From: Sipunculus nudus
Taxonomy: Eukaryota > Annelida > Sipuncula > Golfingiida > Sipunculidae
Length of the DNA stretch: 64,000 bases
NCBI GenBank assembly: GCA_026874595.1
Contig: CM049311.1
Location: 56,177,953 to 56,241,952 of the forward strand
Direction: 5' to 3'
Shown: piece by piece, positions 11,289-23,420 of the stretch
Layout of the letters: every line of letters begins with the position of its first letter
Numbering within the stretch: the stretch's first letter is position 1
Translations under genes and position numbers: made by a program
The notes under the pieces: generated by a model
Seen by the model: the letters and a program-made list of their open reading frames with translations, nothing else
Told to the model about the DNA's origin: nothing
Database searches by the model: none

Positions 11289-12204
11289 GCAAGTATTTTC
11301 TCATCTATCTTTTTGGTCCCTGGATTGATTTTAAAATCTAATCACATCTTGAAGCAAAGTCTGTAGAAATTTAATGCTTTTAGTATTAATACCTCACAGT
11401 TATGATTACAAGAAGACTTTTTTGTTGGAAACCCTGCTGTTTTAAATGACCTAGTTCTATAATAATTTTCAGCTGGTTTTGGCCAATTCTATTGGTAAAG
11501 TTTTTGCCCTTTAATAAATAAACCAGTACGTTATTTAAATAGCATACCGCGCTACATGATATATAACAACAGTTGTATTTGATAATGAGTCCAAGATTCT
11601 AGATGTGTGGATTTATTTCTTAGAATATTTTTCCAGTTGTTTTCAAGATATTTGTCCGGAATGTTTCGCGTTTTGATTGTACACTGATTATTCTCTCTGT
11701 AACTTATTCATCTTTCGTTCTCTTAATTTGTAAATTCCTGGCGATGCCTAGATTAAGTATAACATTGCACCTGAGTCGATATAGTGTGCGGACCGGAAAT
11801 ATGTCACAAGGCCGAAACGACACAAGGGCTACATGAATGCATTTTTTAACATGCACTCCAAGGAATGATTGAAAAATAGCATTGAATAATGACGAATCTA
11901 TAACAAATTTACCGTGTTCGTATAACAAATAAACTACAAGCAAATTATGATTGACATTAAAATGATTATTGACGTATATAAATTTTAGACCCTATTATTA
12001 TGTGCATACATGTGACAAAATACATTACTACAATATTAATTATGTAAAACATGTTACATTTTGGGTACTGGATTAGGGGCATTTCGAAAAGGGTATAAAT
12101 CACTCGCGCATGGGAGGTATGAACGAACCGAAAATGGGTCCTGTTGATACCAATTTCGGTACAGCCCTGTATAATGCACGTATTTACTAATTAACAGTGT
12201 GCTG

Positions 12205-12207
<3 letters not shown>
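11289..12207. other. AT-rich DNA without a gene
   Basis: Nothing is recognised beyond ordinary AT-rich sequence. If the exon at 11222-11288 is real, this is the start of a long intron reaching to 29189. Confidence 0.5.

Positions 12208-12251
<44 letters not shown>
12208..12251. repeat. TA microsatellite
   Basis: About 44 bp of TA, directly left of the MITE at 12255. Confidence 0.95.
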
Positions 12252-12254
<3 letters not shown>

Positions 12255-12427
12255 CAGTGAAACCTAGTGTCGAAGTCGAAGGAACCCTCCGAAAACTTCG
12301 AAACATCCGAGGTTCGACACAAGCGGGTTTTATTTGGTTATAATTTAACTACAGTTGCCCAGAATATCGAGTCTGTAACTTCAACAGGGTATTCGACTTA
12401 AGCGAATGCGACACAACGAGATTTTAA
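12255..12427. mobile_element. pogo/Tigger-like MITE inserted in TA repeat
   Basis: The left end CAGTGAAACCTAGTGTCG is matched in inverse by the right end, CGACACAACGAGATTTT (12409-12425). The interior repeats the same words (TTCGACACAAGCGGG, TTCGACTTAAGCGAATGCG). Elements starting CAGTNNAACC with TA target duplications are typical of pogo/Tigger (Tc1/mariner) derivatives. Both flanks are TA tracts, consistent with TA targeting. There is no coding capacity in about 173 bp. Confidence 0.65.
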
Positions 12428-12446
12428 TATATATATATATATATAT
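12428..12446. repeat. TA microsatellite
   Basis: TA run directly right of the MITE. With 12208-12251 it may be one ancestral tract split by the insertion. Confidence 0.9.
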
Positions 12447-13326
12447 GTATTTATATATATCACAGTTTATATGCATTTGACATTTAAAATTCCTCATTCA
12501 TGAGTTCCACCTTGATAGGACTAAATATTGAAATAAGAAATGCAATCCTAATGAATAACTATATGATAAATTGCGACACTTATAAAATAAAAATACATAT
12601 AACAAAATATAGTTAATCAAATCAGGTTCTGATTCGAAGAATAGTACTATTTGGTTTGTTTTTAAGAAAATCCACAAAATGTAAGCCATGTCGCATCCCG
12701 ATACAAATCTGAAAAGGATTTGCTTGAGGTATGAAAGAACTCCAAGTATACTGAAGATGGATAATCAATAACCACAGATGACCAATATCAAATATCGAGG
12801 GCATTAAATACATTTCATGCCTGAGTAGGGTGACTGTCTGCAATCAGACAGCTATCATATTCTTGTTTGACTATTTTATATGAGTCTTTGATTCGTTAAT
12901 TTTTTGTTTTTTTTTTAATTGTTGGCTTTTAATCCTAACCCATTATCAAAGAAATATATGAACGTTCGCATCATGTGTGTCAACAGAGGATAATTGGTCC
13001 AACATTTAAAATGACCTTTCGCAGATTTATGTTTCTCTCTAAGGCGATCAACTGAAGACAGTAGAACATATTTCAAAAGTTCTACTGTCTGTGGAACTGG
13101 AAATGAGAATAGCATATTCCGGCTGTGTGTAAAATTCTCATTATGATATTTTTGCAACCAGCTATTATTGAAGTCATGGTCTCCTTGAAAGGAAACTATG
13201 AATTATCGGCAACTAACCATTAAGAAAGCGAGGATCTCCTTCATTAGAACCAGCTGGAAAAAGAAGTCTTGATCTATCTAAAAAACAAACTCCCTTTCTC
13301 CTAACCTGGGCAGGTAGGAAGTAATG
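12447..13326. other. AT-rich DNA without a gene
   Basis: No gene is recognised. Several short overlapping frames on the - strand (12498-13157) have no family signature and look like chance. Confidence 0.5.
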
Positions 13327-13543
13327 GTCACCTTAACCCACCGGGACGTTAGTCATTTAAACCTACCGCTACAGTAGTCAGTTTAACCCACCGGGACAGT
13401 AGTCATTTAAACCCACCGCTACAGTTGTCGGGCAAACCCACCGGGACAGTAGTCAGCTAAACGCAATGGTGAGGTAGTCATTAAAACCCACCGCTACAGT
13501 AGTTAGCTAAGCCCACTGGGACAGTAGTAAGTTTAACCCTACG
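13327..13543. repeat. 25 bp minisatellite, block 1, with alternating variants
   Basis: Nine copies of a 25 bp unit of the type GTCAGTTTAACCCACCGGGACAGTA. Two variants alternate (CCGGGAC and CCGCTAC), so the higher-order period is about 50 bp. One copy (13452-13476) is diverged. The same unit resumes at 14117. Confidence 0.93.
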
Positions 13544-14116
13544 TACCCTCTGAACACAGCGCGTGATCTCTTGGTGACCTTCCACTCACACGCTGTGAGA
13601 AAAAAGCAGGATTCTTCAGGTTTAGCAAGGTGCCAAACACCCAGTCAGTTTGCGCTGGATAAAGCAAAATCTGATTAGCTCTGCGGTTAAACAAATCTGC
13701 AGAACTAGTTGAAGAAATCTGATTGGCTTAGCGTGTAAACAGTCACGGCTGCGCCCGTTGCAAACTCGTGTAGCACTGCAAGAAAGGAAATACGCAGACA
13801 GTGGGGGATAACTGACCTCAGGCCGCACCAGCAAGTCAGGGTAGAGACTTTCTTGAAAGTTGACGGTTGCATCGTGTGTATTCCAACGGGGTGGAAAAAG
13901 TCTGTGCTACCAAGCGCTTTCCATCGCACTGCAAAGTGACCGATACCTCAAAGAACATTCGATTGTGCTGGTGAAATCTGCAATGTGATTGGTTAAATAC
14001 TACGTTTGGGGAATTCCACAGAGACACCACCGCCTGGTGGCCAAACCTGACCGGCAATCGTGGTTTAATGCAGCGGGTAGTGTAGCGAATAGTTGAGCAT
14101 AGCGTAACCGCTGCTT
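13544..14116. other. Non-repeat segment between the two minisatellite blocks
   Basis: A 570 bp stretch of balanced GC that interrupts the 25 bp array. It contains recurring words around AAATCTGATTGG (near 13667, 13712 and, diverged, 13975). I find no terminal repeats, target duplication or coding frame with a recognisable family. Either an old insertion or unique DNA spanned by two arrays. Confidence 0.5.
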
Positions 14117-14614
14117 ATCTAGCGTAAACCCAGGGACAGTAGTTATTTAAACCCTCCGGGACATTGGACCGTTAAACCAACCGGGACAGTTGTCAGTTAA
14201 ACCCACCGGACAGTAGGCAGCTAAAGCCACCGGGGCAGAGATCAGTCAAACCCACCGGGGCAGCGGTCAGTTAAACCCACCGAGACGGTAATCAGTCAAA
14301 CCCAACATGACAAGCTAAACCCACCGGGGCAGCGGTCAGTTAAACTCACCGAGACGGTAATAAGTCAAACCCGACGGGACAGTAGTCAGCTTAACCCACC
14401 GGGGCAGTGGTCAGTGAAACCCACCAGGACAGTAGTCAGCTAAACCCACCAGGACAGTAGTAAGCTAAACCCATCAGGACAGTAGTCAGCTAAACCCACC
14501 AGGACAGTAGTCAGCTAAACCCACCAGGACAGTAGTCAGCTAAACCCACCAGGACAGTAGTCAGCTAAACCCACCAGGACAGTATTCAGCTAAACCCACC
14601 AGGACAGTAGTCAG
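14117..14614. repeat. 25 bp minisatellite, block 2
   Basis: About 20 copies of the same unit, AAACCCACCRGGACAGTAGTCAGCT. Left copies are diverged (CCGGGGC, CCGAGAC variants, some truncated). The last eight or so, from about 14415, are nearly identical, CCAGGACAGTAGTCAGC, which indicates recent local expansion at the right end. Confidence 0.95.
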
Positions 14615-14639
14615 GATGCGATAAGTAATCCTCTGGCAA

Positions 14640-15110
14640 AGGAGATCAGGGTGGCCTTTAAGTAAACCCAGTTAGAAAGAAATCTATATCCCCCTGAAAT
14701 ATGATCAAATACTAACGATCATCTACTCCAACCTAAAGAACCAGAAATCGGAACACCTGCCAACATGGAAGTCAGGAACTTTGGTTCACCTCGTCGAAAA
14801 CCAGTCAAATCATTATTGTGATTTGGGGTCGCTTCTTGAACGGAAGCCAGGGTCTCCATGTAAACTTACATGCACGAAAGTTACGGATCACCTTCCCGTA
14901 AACCTATCAGAAAGAAATCAGGCTTTCCGTGTAAACCTACGAATATGGACGCAAGATTCTCCCTGTAAGTAAGTATATTTTCATAAATTTTCTAGCACGG
15001 AAAATGGATCATCTCGTCGGAAACCTACTACACCTTAAGTCAAGATTATCTTTGTCATAAACGTATAGGAATGGAATTTGGGATCACCTTGTCCGAAAAA
15101 CTACAATATC
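14640..15110. repeat. Decayed tandem repeat, about 35 bp unit
   Basis: Successive phrases of the form GGATCACCTTCCCGTAAACC followed by A-rich words such as CAGAAAGAAATC recur about every 33-38 bp (for example near 14840, 14885, 14921 and, weaker, 15005 and 15080). It reads as an older, degenerate minisatellite next to the young 25 bp one. Confidence 0.5.
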
Positions 15111-16262
15111 CACGTGCTTTTTTAAACAGATTTAGGATCAGTAACTTACTTGAATTACGTCAGTCAGGTCATTTCGTTTCAGCAAACAAACTACACTTTT
15201 GAAACAAACAGCATGTCGTCATTTTGTGATAACAAAAACAATACAAAAGAGCATTCTCGCGCATTGTTGATTCTCAGCTTTTAGAAACCCGAGGCGTGTC
15301 GAACCGAAAAGTTGTTTTCTGGATATTCATGCTTCAGTTTCATATAAACGGGATGCCACTTTAAGAAGAATTTCGCGTGCGATAACAATAATCTTTCCCG
15401 CTTGGTCACAGACTCTTAAAAATGATTATTTCTGGAGGGAAAAGCGGTTAGCAAATTTCCCAGAGGAAACAAAATTGTAATTGTATGGTTCCAACCCGAG
15501 AACTTACAGCCAAGAAAGCATGAGTTACAGACAGCCCAGTTTATGGCAGAACTTGGCTCGCTTCCTGCGCAGCGTCGGTCTCCTTTCTCATATATAATGG
15601 ACAACATACCTCCTGGTTTATGGTAAGCAATATACAGGAACGCAGTCACCAAGGCCCTACGTAAAGATTGCTTTGAGTTGGCTTGGAACTCTATGCCCCG
15701 TCCATCTACTTCATATCATGGCTTCTGTTGTATAATAATACAAACTTCTTCCACTGTATTTGCCCGGGATTTCCAAACTGTATAGCACATACCCACAGAC
15801 TATATTAACCGTATACCCTTTTTTATTTCGGGCCTAGACTATTCCGACCTGGCATCAGGCAGATGGTTTGACGACCTTAAAGCTAGCTGGGTACATGATA
15901 TGTATGTTTTCCCATTTGACCGGAAGTAAAAAATCAGTAAACTGCTGGGTCTGATCTGTCATCGTGATAGTAATCCAAATAAATAATGCAAGCTTCTACT
16001 GGTTGGAGTATAACATAGCTTTCTTGTGTCTCTCTGTTCTTCATTTATTTCACTCAAGTTCTTTTATTAAACACTGGAATATTATTTACAACCAGATGCT
16101 TATTTCATTTTTTAAATGTCTCAAGACTTTGTTATACAAATGACAGTGATATACTACACACTGACTTTGCAATAACTATAGACTGAACTTTCATTCTTCC
16201 TTCGTTCATGTAACTTTTATTTTTTCTTCTTCATTTTATATTTTACTTTCTATTACGAATAA

Positions 16263-16264
<2 letters not shown>

Positions 16265-16309
<45 letters not shown>
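16265..16309. repeat. TA microsatellite
   Basis: About 45 bp of TA. Confidence 0.95.
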
Positions 16310-16311
<2 letters not shown>

Positions 16312-16487
16312 TGTAGTATATAAAGAAGTTGCATCACAGTCAAAGTGCTCTACCATGCAGGAGAGCATTAATAATGTACCATATAGTTAGTTTGATTTCA
16401 TAAATTGTATAACAATACTGTTTTGCAGGGACAGCTTATGGCCGTGCTCAACTCTCAGATACACACTAAAAATATTTTTTTAAATAT

Positions 16488-16552
16488 TATATATATATAT
16501 ATATATATTAATTAAACATGTTGTACTTATCTTATGTTGTACTTAAATAAAT

Positions 16553-16599
<47 letters not shown>
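16488..16599. repeat. Two TA microsatellites 50 bp apart
   Basis: TA runs at 16488-16509 and 16559-16599, separated by AT-rich sequence with a repeated TTGTACTTA word. Confidence 0.9.
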
Positions 16600-16603
<4 letters not shown>

Positions 16604-16611
16604 ATATTGTC

Positions 16612-16634
16612 ACCACACCGATATCAGGTGTGGT
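16612..16634 (+). other. Hairpin followed by AATAAA
   Basis: ACCACACC, a 7 base loop and GGTGTGGT form a perfect 8 bp stem. CAATAAAG, containing a polyadenylation hexamer, follows eight bases later. This could be a 3' end signal or chance. No upstream gene is seen. Confidence 0.25.
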
Positions 16635-18363
16635 CTCAATAAAGAATATTTTTAATGCAGGTACACATTGTCGTTTAAAGAACTATTTTGACCCCTGAAT
16701 TGTTTACCTCGGCTGGTCAAAATTAAATAAAAATATGACTCCGTCTTGTCCCTTAACGTAATCTACAGAGAACAATTACAGTAAAGATTAATAACAGGCT
16801 TGACATTTCATGAGAAAAAAAAGATGAGTACCTAATTGCTGATGAGTACAATAGGATCAGGTTCATCACGATAAAAAAGTCAGAGGGACAGAATAAACAT
16901 AGTATACATTTAAAATATACTAACAAATGAAAACCATCTGTGGCAGCAAAGGCCAACAACAAACATTAAGTTCTTCCAATTGAAATGTAGAATCGATATA
17001 CTACATATAAAATATCATGACCACCGCGGTCCAAATAATATATCACTGGGAGGTTTGTTTGGTTTTTTTTCAAGGGACTGGGCAAAGTTCTCATAAATCT
17101 GACCATCCGACTGTTTTCCACCTTGCTCCCTGCACGATGCCTTGCTGGTCTTCGTTGTAATGCATCGGATGATCATACAGTATCAGCATAATTTCTATTT
17201 TTCAGCTCCGATGTCTCCTATACAACAACATTTAAATTTGTGTTTTATAAAGCTAGGCATTTCTTTTTATATAAGTGGAATCTCTTTTCAAATTTGGTCA
17301 ACTCTCTTCTTTATCTTCGACACACGTTCTGAATGTTATTAACTTTTGTTTAATATTGCTCACATATAAGTTTAGGTTATATTAGATCTATAATTCCGCC
17401 GTCCGCCAATATTCACATTTATTTTTTTCAACCCAGTATCGATTGATCTTCGGTAAAAAAATTCTAAAATAAAAATAATCCTAAAATAAAATGAATTAAA
17501 AAAAATTATCTTCAGTTTTTATCAACTAACTAATACCAAACAAATTCCACTATTAATACGCCCGTAACTGTCCACCTTTTAAAATGACTCAGATGTAGTT
17601 TGAACAATGTAATTCTACGCCAGTGTAAACGGAAAAACAGACATTTAGCTTGTTGTTTGGTATTTAAAAATATATTTACGAGAAATAAAATTATTTGCCA
17701 ACCAATTATACATTCAAGATCAATTTAATCACAAAAAAAACTCTTTTGAATGAAAGTGGCCATTAGTCTGGTATTAGAATAAATTACATTACAGCATTTT
17801 TTACCAGTATTTTTAACTGGTTTTTTTTCATATGATTTGAAATATTGCAAGGGTTTTCAGCCAGAGAAATGGTTTCAAAAGCAGTTTATCCGCAGAACGC
17901 AGAGAGTAATATCCAAGGTTGTTTGTGAAAGGTCGGCCGAAGAATACAGTCGGGATCTCTTGAGCGTTAACTATTGTCCTCTCTGAAGCCCTGATCGGAT
18001 AAAACTTCTACATATAACATCACCCAACCATGTACAATTGATCTCATGGCAGCAAACTAAATCATTTCCTCAATAGGGCACTCCAGACAATTGCTTTTTC
18101 CAGCATCTGCCCATGTAACACTCTGGCTGATATTTGGGCACCCAATAGCCCTCAGCCTACAAGTAATATTTTTCATTGAATTCTTTATGAATTTTTACAG
18201 GCAGGGAGCATATTCTATGGCGGTGTTAGCGTTAACATATATTAAAAATTAATTTCTAATTTTCCATATACTTAATAGCCCAAACCACGTTCGCTATCGC
18301 ACACAACATGGACGCTGTCACAAAATATCTGTTGCGACAATAAGATCAAAATATTTCCTTTTT

Positions 18364-19711
18364 TAGCCCTCAGCCCTTAGGCTGATGGGCTATTGTCGTC
18401 ACCCTAGCTGTCCATCCGTCCGTGCTTCCGTCCGCCCGGCGTCAGTTAACTTTTAACCTTTGAGCGGGATATCTCAGAAAGGATTCATCGTTGGAATTTC
18501 ATTTCCTCGGTAAAGATGTATATCGACAAAATCTCGGTCAGGTTCGAAGATGGGTGACCTTGACCTATTTTTCTACAGTTTAGAGCTGATTATAGAAAAA
18601 CACTTAGACGCTTATTTCTCAGAAACCATTTGGTAGATTTTCATAAAACTTACTATGGTTAATGGGTTTGATGATTTGTACCTGCTATACAAGTTTGGTG
18701 GCGCCACCTACAATTTCTGATTTTTTAATGAATTCTTTTCGGATTTTTCAACTTTGAGCTTGTGAGTTGGATATCTTTAAAAGGATTCACGCAGGAATTT
18801 TATTTCTTTGGTGAAGATGTAAATAGACCAAATCTTAGTCAATTTCGAAGATGGGTGACCTTGACCTATTTTCTACGTTTTAGAGCTGATTATAGAAAAA
18901 CACTTAGAAGCTTATATCTCAGGAACCATTGTGAGGACTTTTACAAACTTACTATGGTCATTTAGACTGATGGTCTGTACCTGCTCCCCAAGTTTGGTGG
19001 CGCCACCTACAATTTCTGATTTTTTTTACGAATTTTTATCGGATTTTTTAACTTTGGCCTTGTGAGCAGGATATCTCCAAAAGGATTCACCTCAGGAATT
19101 TTTATTCTTTGGCGATGACGTATATAGACCAAATCTCAGTCAATTTCGAAGATGGGTGACCTTGACCTATTTTTCTACGTTTTAGAGCTGATTATAGAAA
19201 AACACTTAGAAGCTTATATCTCAGGAACCCTTGTGAGGACTTTTACAAATTTACTATGGTCATTTGGACTGATGGTCTGTACCTGCTCCCCAAGTTTGGT
19301 GGCGCCACCTACAATTTCTGATTTTTTTTACGAATTTTTATCGGATTTTTTAACTTTGGCCTTGTGAGCAGGATATCTCCAAAAGGATTCACCTCAGGAA
19401 CTTCATTTTTTTTCAGTGATATTGCATATTTACAAAATCTTGATCAAATTCAAAGATGGGGGATCTTGACTGACTTATCAAGGTCACAGAGCTTAGAATA
19501 GAAAAAAATTTAGGAGCTTATTTCTCAGGAAGCATTTGGTGGATTGTTATGAAACATGGTATATACCTCTCCAATTTAAATTTATAACTCAGACATGTAC
19601 AGATATACATCCAAATGACAACAAATATTTTGTGCTTGTTACTGTAACCACCTATAAACACTGTTCTTTTAGCTGAGGGCTTTTATCAGCTTTTGCTGAT
19701 ATTCTAGTTAT
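18364..19711. mobile_element. Dispersed repeat with four 301 bp tandem units
   Basis: Four units are marked by GATATCTC...AAAAGGATTC at about 18468, 18768, 19068 and 19370, and by GATGGGTGACCTTGACC at 18549, 18850 and 19151 (decayed at 19455), so the period is 301-304 bp. Each unit has the same order of words including TTTGGTGGCGCCACCTAC. The outer ends are inverse-related: TTTTAGCCCTCAGC with CTGATGGGCTATTG on the left, and TTTTAGCTGAGGGCTTTTATCAGC on the right. A GTCCGTCC stretch lies near the left end. No coding capacity is seen. I associate this type with bivalve genomes, from memory. Superfamily not assigned. Confidence 0.8.
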
Positions 19712-20167
19712 ATAATGCTACAAGTGAAAATTAATTTAATAGTTTTTTTTCAGTGGCATCATTTCACTGTTACCAGTGCTTGGTTCTCCTCTTTGATGGT
19801 AAAGTATTATGGGAATAGTCTTGTCCTCGGCCTCTGATGGAACTAGTCTTTAAAGGAAAACGTTTTTACGTCAACGAATCAACTACCATCTAAATAAACG
19901 AAACAGTCCAGCACTCTGGCTGATCCCGTCGCCTTTTATATGATCACCGATTCCCTTGCGTATTATTCATTGTCCCTCAAAAGGCCAGCATGGTCGTTCT
20001 AGATTGTTATTCATTCATACTGAATTAATTAGATATTACGATAAAATGTGTGTTGGCCTCCTATGTATAAGAGATAATTGAAAAATTGCCACTTCCATGT
20101 TTTGTTATTTTTTTTAATTCAATTCTCCGGCAATTGATAATTATGTATTCTCCATGATCATTATTCA
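19712..20167. other. AT-rich DNA without a gene
   Basis: Unique AT-rich sequence between two repeat elements. Nothing is recognised. Confidence 0.5.
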
Positions 20168-20810
20168 TGGAAAAAAAACATGACAATCAATGTATTAGCT
20201 ACTCAGATACCCGAGATTTTGTATCAAATTCTGATTATTCTTGGGGGGTACATTTGAGCACCCTAGTTCAGAGCATATAGGTAACAGTGACCTAATTTCA
20301 TGTTTCTTAAAAGATTTTTATGTACCTCCTAGGGGGAAACGTCTGGGATTCTAGGCCTAGCAGATTCAATTTGTGCCCCATCTGACTGACTGGGTGCACA
20401 AAAATCACGTTTACAGCCTGTAGTTCGCAAATTATAGGTCACCATGATCTAATTTCTGACCTCTAAGGAGATTTGAATGCTCAATATGCATGAAAAGAAT
20501 CAGGGAAATCAATACATTAGTTATTCAGATACTGGAGCTTTTGTATCAAATTTAATAGTATAAATTCTGGGGGTTACTTTCGAGCCCCATTGCTCAAAGG
20601 ATATAGGTCACAGTGACCTTTTTTTAATGGATCCAAGGAGATTTTCAAGGAAATTTATGGGTTTCCAGTTAGTACTTTCTAGGTTAAGCGGTTACGATTT
20701 GTGCCCTGGTGACGGACAGAAGGAGAGACAGCACGACAGACGAACGGAGGATGGACAGAGAGTGATAGCTATAAGTGCTCAGATGACTTTCCGTCAGCTG
20801 AGCTAATTAG
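20168..20810. mobile_element. Dispersed repeat with 160/322 bp internal periodicity
   Basis: Two long copies (CAATGTATTAGCTACTCAGATAC at 20188, in pieces, and its match at 20510) are offset by 322 bp. Within them the word ATAGGTCACNNTGAYCT recurs at 20277, 20434 and 20603, giving a basic period of about 160 bp. The right end has GACGGACAG words, then GTGCTCAGATGACTTTCCGTCAGCTGAGCTAA (in pieces). The same end, inverted, occurs at 49415-49650. No coding capacity. Confidence 0.7.
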
Positions 20811-23189
20811 GCTAAGGAATCTTTAATGGGGTTCTGTTATCTAGTACTCGCTGTGGATTCTGTCAGTGTTTTTTTTTCTTTGTCTCAAGAGAAATATTGG
20901 TTTGGCTGTTTATGCAGAAATGCAATGACCGGTTGAGTAGATCAAAGGGATTTTTTTGTAAAATGTTTGTAAAATATTAAAAGATCATTTTACATCATGC
21001 CTTTCATAAACAAATACAATTATAGAACGCAAAAGGCAGATTACCTTGTGCCGACTCCATAAACGAAAAAAATGGATCATAATTAAATGCATGATATTAT
21101 AATGAGACCGGACCCGTGAATTATTCCAGAATTTAATACAAGACATATCTGAAGGATTATTTCAATAAAGGGATAGTTTTATAGACGGAATGGTGAACCT
21201 ATTATTGGCTTATAAATTATTTTACCGTATAAGTTAACGTTAATGTGGACACTGTGTCTTAATTGAGGACAGTGGCGTCAACTTATCTTCAAGTGTGGTT
21301 GATGACTTCCAGGGCTAACCATAGGTTGGAGCAACTATACTTACACACAAACTAACCCACCCTTATATATATATATATATATATTGAGACCAAATATACG
21401 ATTTAAATATATGGTCAAGTAAAATATCAGAAATGTTATAAAAGTCTCCTATTTTTATCACTGATAAATTTTGTATTTAAAGTATATTAATCTTATTCTG
21501 TGAATAGCAGGGCGATGGATACATTAGTTATTCATTTTGCCAAAATAGGGGGGGGGGGGGGGGGGATTTCCACCTCTGTATTAATGCTCCTATAGATGTA
21601 ATGGATTAGATAGCCATATAATAATCCTGATGAATCAATCCCTTGGGATTTCAAGATACAAGATATAGTCCAGATGTCACATGAAAAACATAATAACACT
21701 GAGACACACACACGCACATAAACTATAAAGTTCTGTTGAAGTGTTTCATTAAGCCTTGGATTGTCTTGGGGACAAGGCCCTGCAATATTATGCCACGTTC
21801 ACCATTTAACCCTATATCTTGTTTAAATGTATCCTGGAAGTTAAAATTCCTTCCTGATGATTCACAGATACATCCTGCCATATACATCTGATCATCCGTT
21901 TCCTTTATTACCCTATTACATACTTGGCCTTTCTTCCTTTGGAATGGTTTAATTTAAGTAACAAAAAGAGCTGATTAAGGGAACATGAGAGCTTGCAATA
22001 TGGTCTATAAAACATCATGTCTTCCCCATATTGCAGACCAATCCTGAATTGTTATGTATAAAGGAGAATCAATGTTGACTGTCAGTTCCGTTAAGCAAAT
22101 TATGGTGAATCCTATTTTTAAGTTTCTATTTTTTTTTCTCATTTGGTTGTATTGTAATCTGCAGAACCGTGGAGAATCAGTTGTAATGTACAGTTGATGC
22201 CACCAACATGGTTTACGACGAGGGTCTTCACAAATTAGATGGTAGCAGTACCCAGTGATATGAAGAGCCGCCATCAATAATTGATGACACAGCTGGTTTT
22301 GTTACAAATTTACCGTGATTATCCGTATCATGTATTTTTTTATCCTCCCTTAGGAGTAAATCTGATTCAGATGACACAATGTTGCAGACGAGGCGGTATT
22401 TACACTTCATGTGGGGCTCTCCCCCGGTCGAAGATTTGAAAGAGCTCGTTAATAGTTCCCGGCAAGGTGGAGCATTAAGCCGAATCATATTCCACCTGCG
22501 ATTATTTTTGAAATAATGAATTTCACTTTGTCATCGCTCAGGATCAATAATTCGGCCCGCCGCCCCGCCTCGCCGAGTTTGTTTGAGGATGATTCATTCT
22601 TCATCAGCACCCGGTCACACTCGGCCGCTGTTGATCTCGGGCCTGGGGGTCGCATTTCGTATTTTGAATTAATCCTGTCAACACACTAGGCATGTATGCG
22701 GGAAAGATCAAAAGCTGGAGCATTAATGGACTGTGATTACTTGGCATTCAGAAGCGCCTCGTCGGCAAATTTCCAGTTATTTTAGAGTGGGATTGATGTT
22801 AACAATGACACATTGAGTATACATTAAGTATAATATAAATTTTATTCATTCTCTATCATCAGTGGAATAATATTTTTCGAAATTGTTTACCAAATGTATA
22901 TCAAATGAATAGAGTCAATTTTAGCATCACATATAAAAATGCAAAAAGTCTGCAGCAGTTTGCCAGGATCGTGACACATTTATTATGCTGCGCTGGCTTT
23001 GTAAAATAAACATTTATTTTGGTCAACAACAAATGAGACGATGTGGCCACGAGTTACAATTCTTGTCAGGAGCAAACTCAAATTTATCATCTTTAACCGG
23101 AACAACCTCCAGTATTGGGGCGTCCTCGTCCATCAAGTATACATAGGGTTCTGGCCTTGCATGGCGTCACCTTTGTAATATCAAGTATA
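20811..23189. other. Unique DNA with simple repeats, no gene
   Basis: No gene is recognised. TA run at 21365-21384, poly-G of 18 at 21548-21565. At about 22540-22690 there is a GC-rich block (CCGCCGCCCCGCCTCGCCG and following) in an AT-rich setting that might be a conserved noncoding element. It does not form a gene. Confidence 0.45.
21548..21565 (+). repeat. Poly-G tract
   Basis: Eighteen consecutive G. Such runs can form G-quadruplexes. Confidence 0.9.
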
Positions 23190-23420
23190 CATAACCTCAT
23201 ATGGGTCAGCCTAAAATCGATGAGCCTCAAACAAAGAGTCTTCCATAGAATGGATCAACCTTAAATGGGATGTGAGCAAATGGTTCATCATAAACTGAAC
23301 CAGGTGAAATGGATAGGACTGACACGGATCCGACTTTAAACACGGAGCGGACTTAAAGCATGCAGTCACAAACGGAAAAGCTTCAAACATATCCGGCCTC
23401 AAAACGGAATCGACTCAATA
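23190..23420. repeat. Degenerate short tandem repeat, about 18-20 bp
   Basis: Phrases like GGATCAACCTTAAATGGG, CGGATCCGACTTTAAACA and CGGAGCGGACTTAAAGCA follow each other with variable spacing. It reads as a very old minisatellite. Confidence 0.4.

Larger units (their letters stand above)
15111..18363. other. AT-rich DNA with TA tracts, no gene
   Basis: No gene is recognised. TA tracts lie at 16265-16309, 16488-16509 and 16559-16599, and a hairpin at 16612-16634. Elsewhere the sequence is AT-rich with T-runs. Confidence 0.5.
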
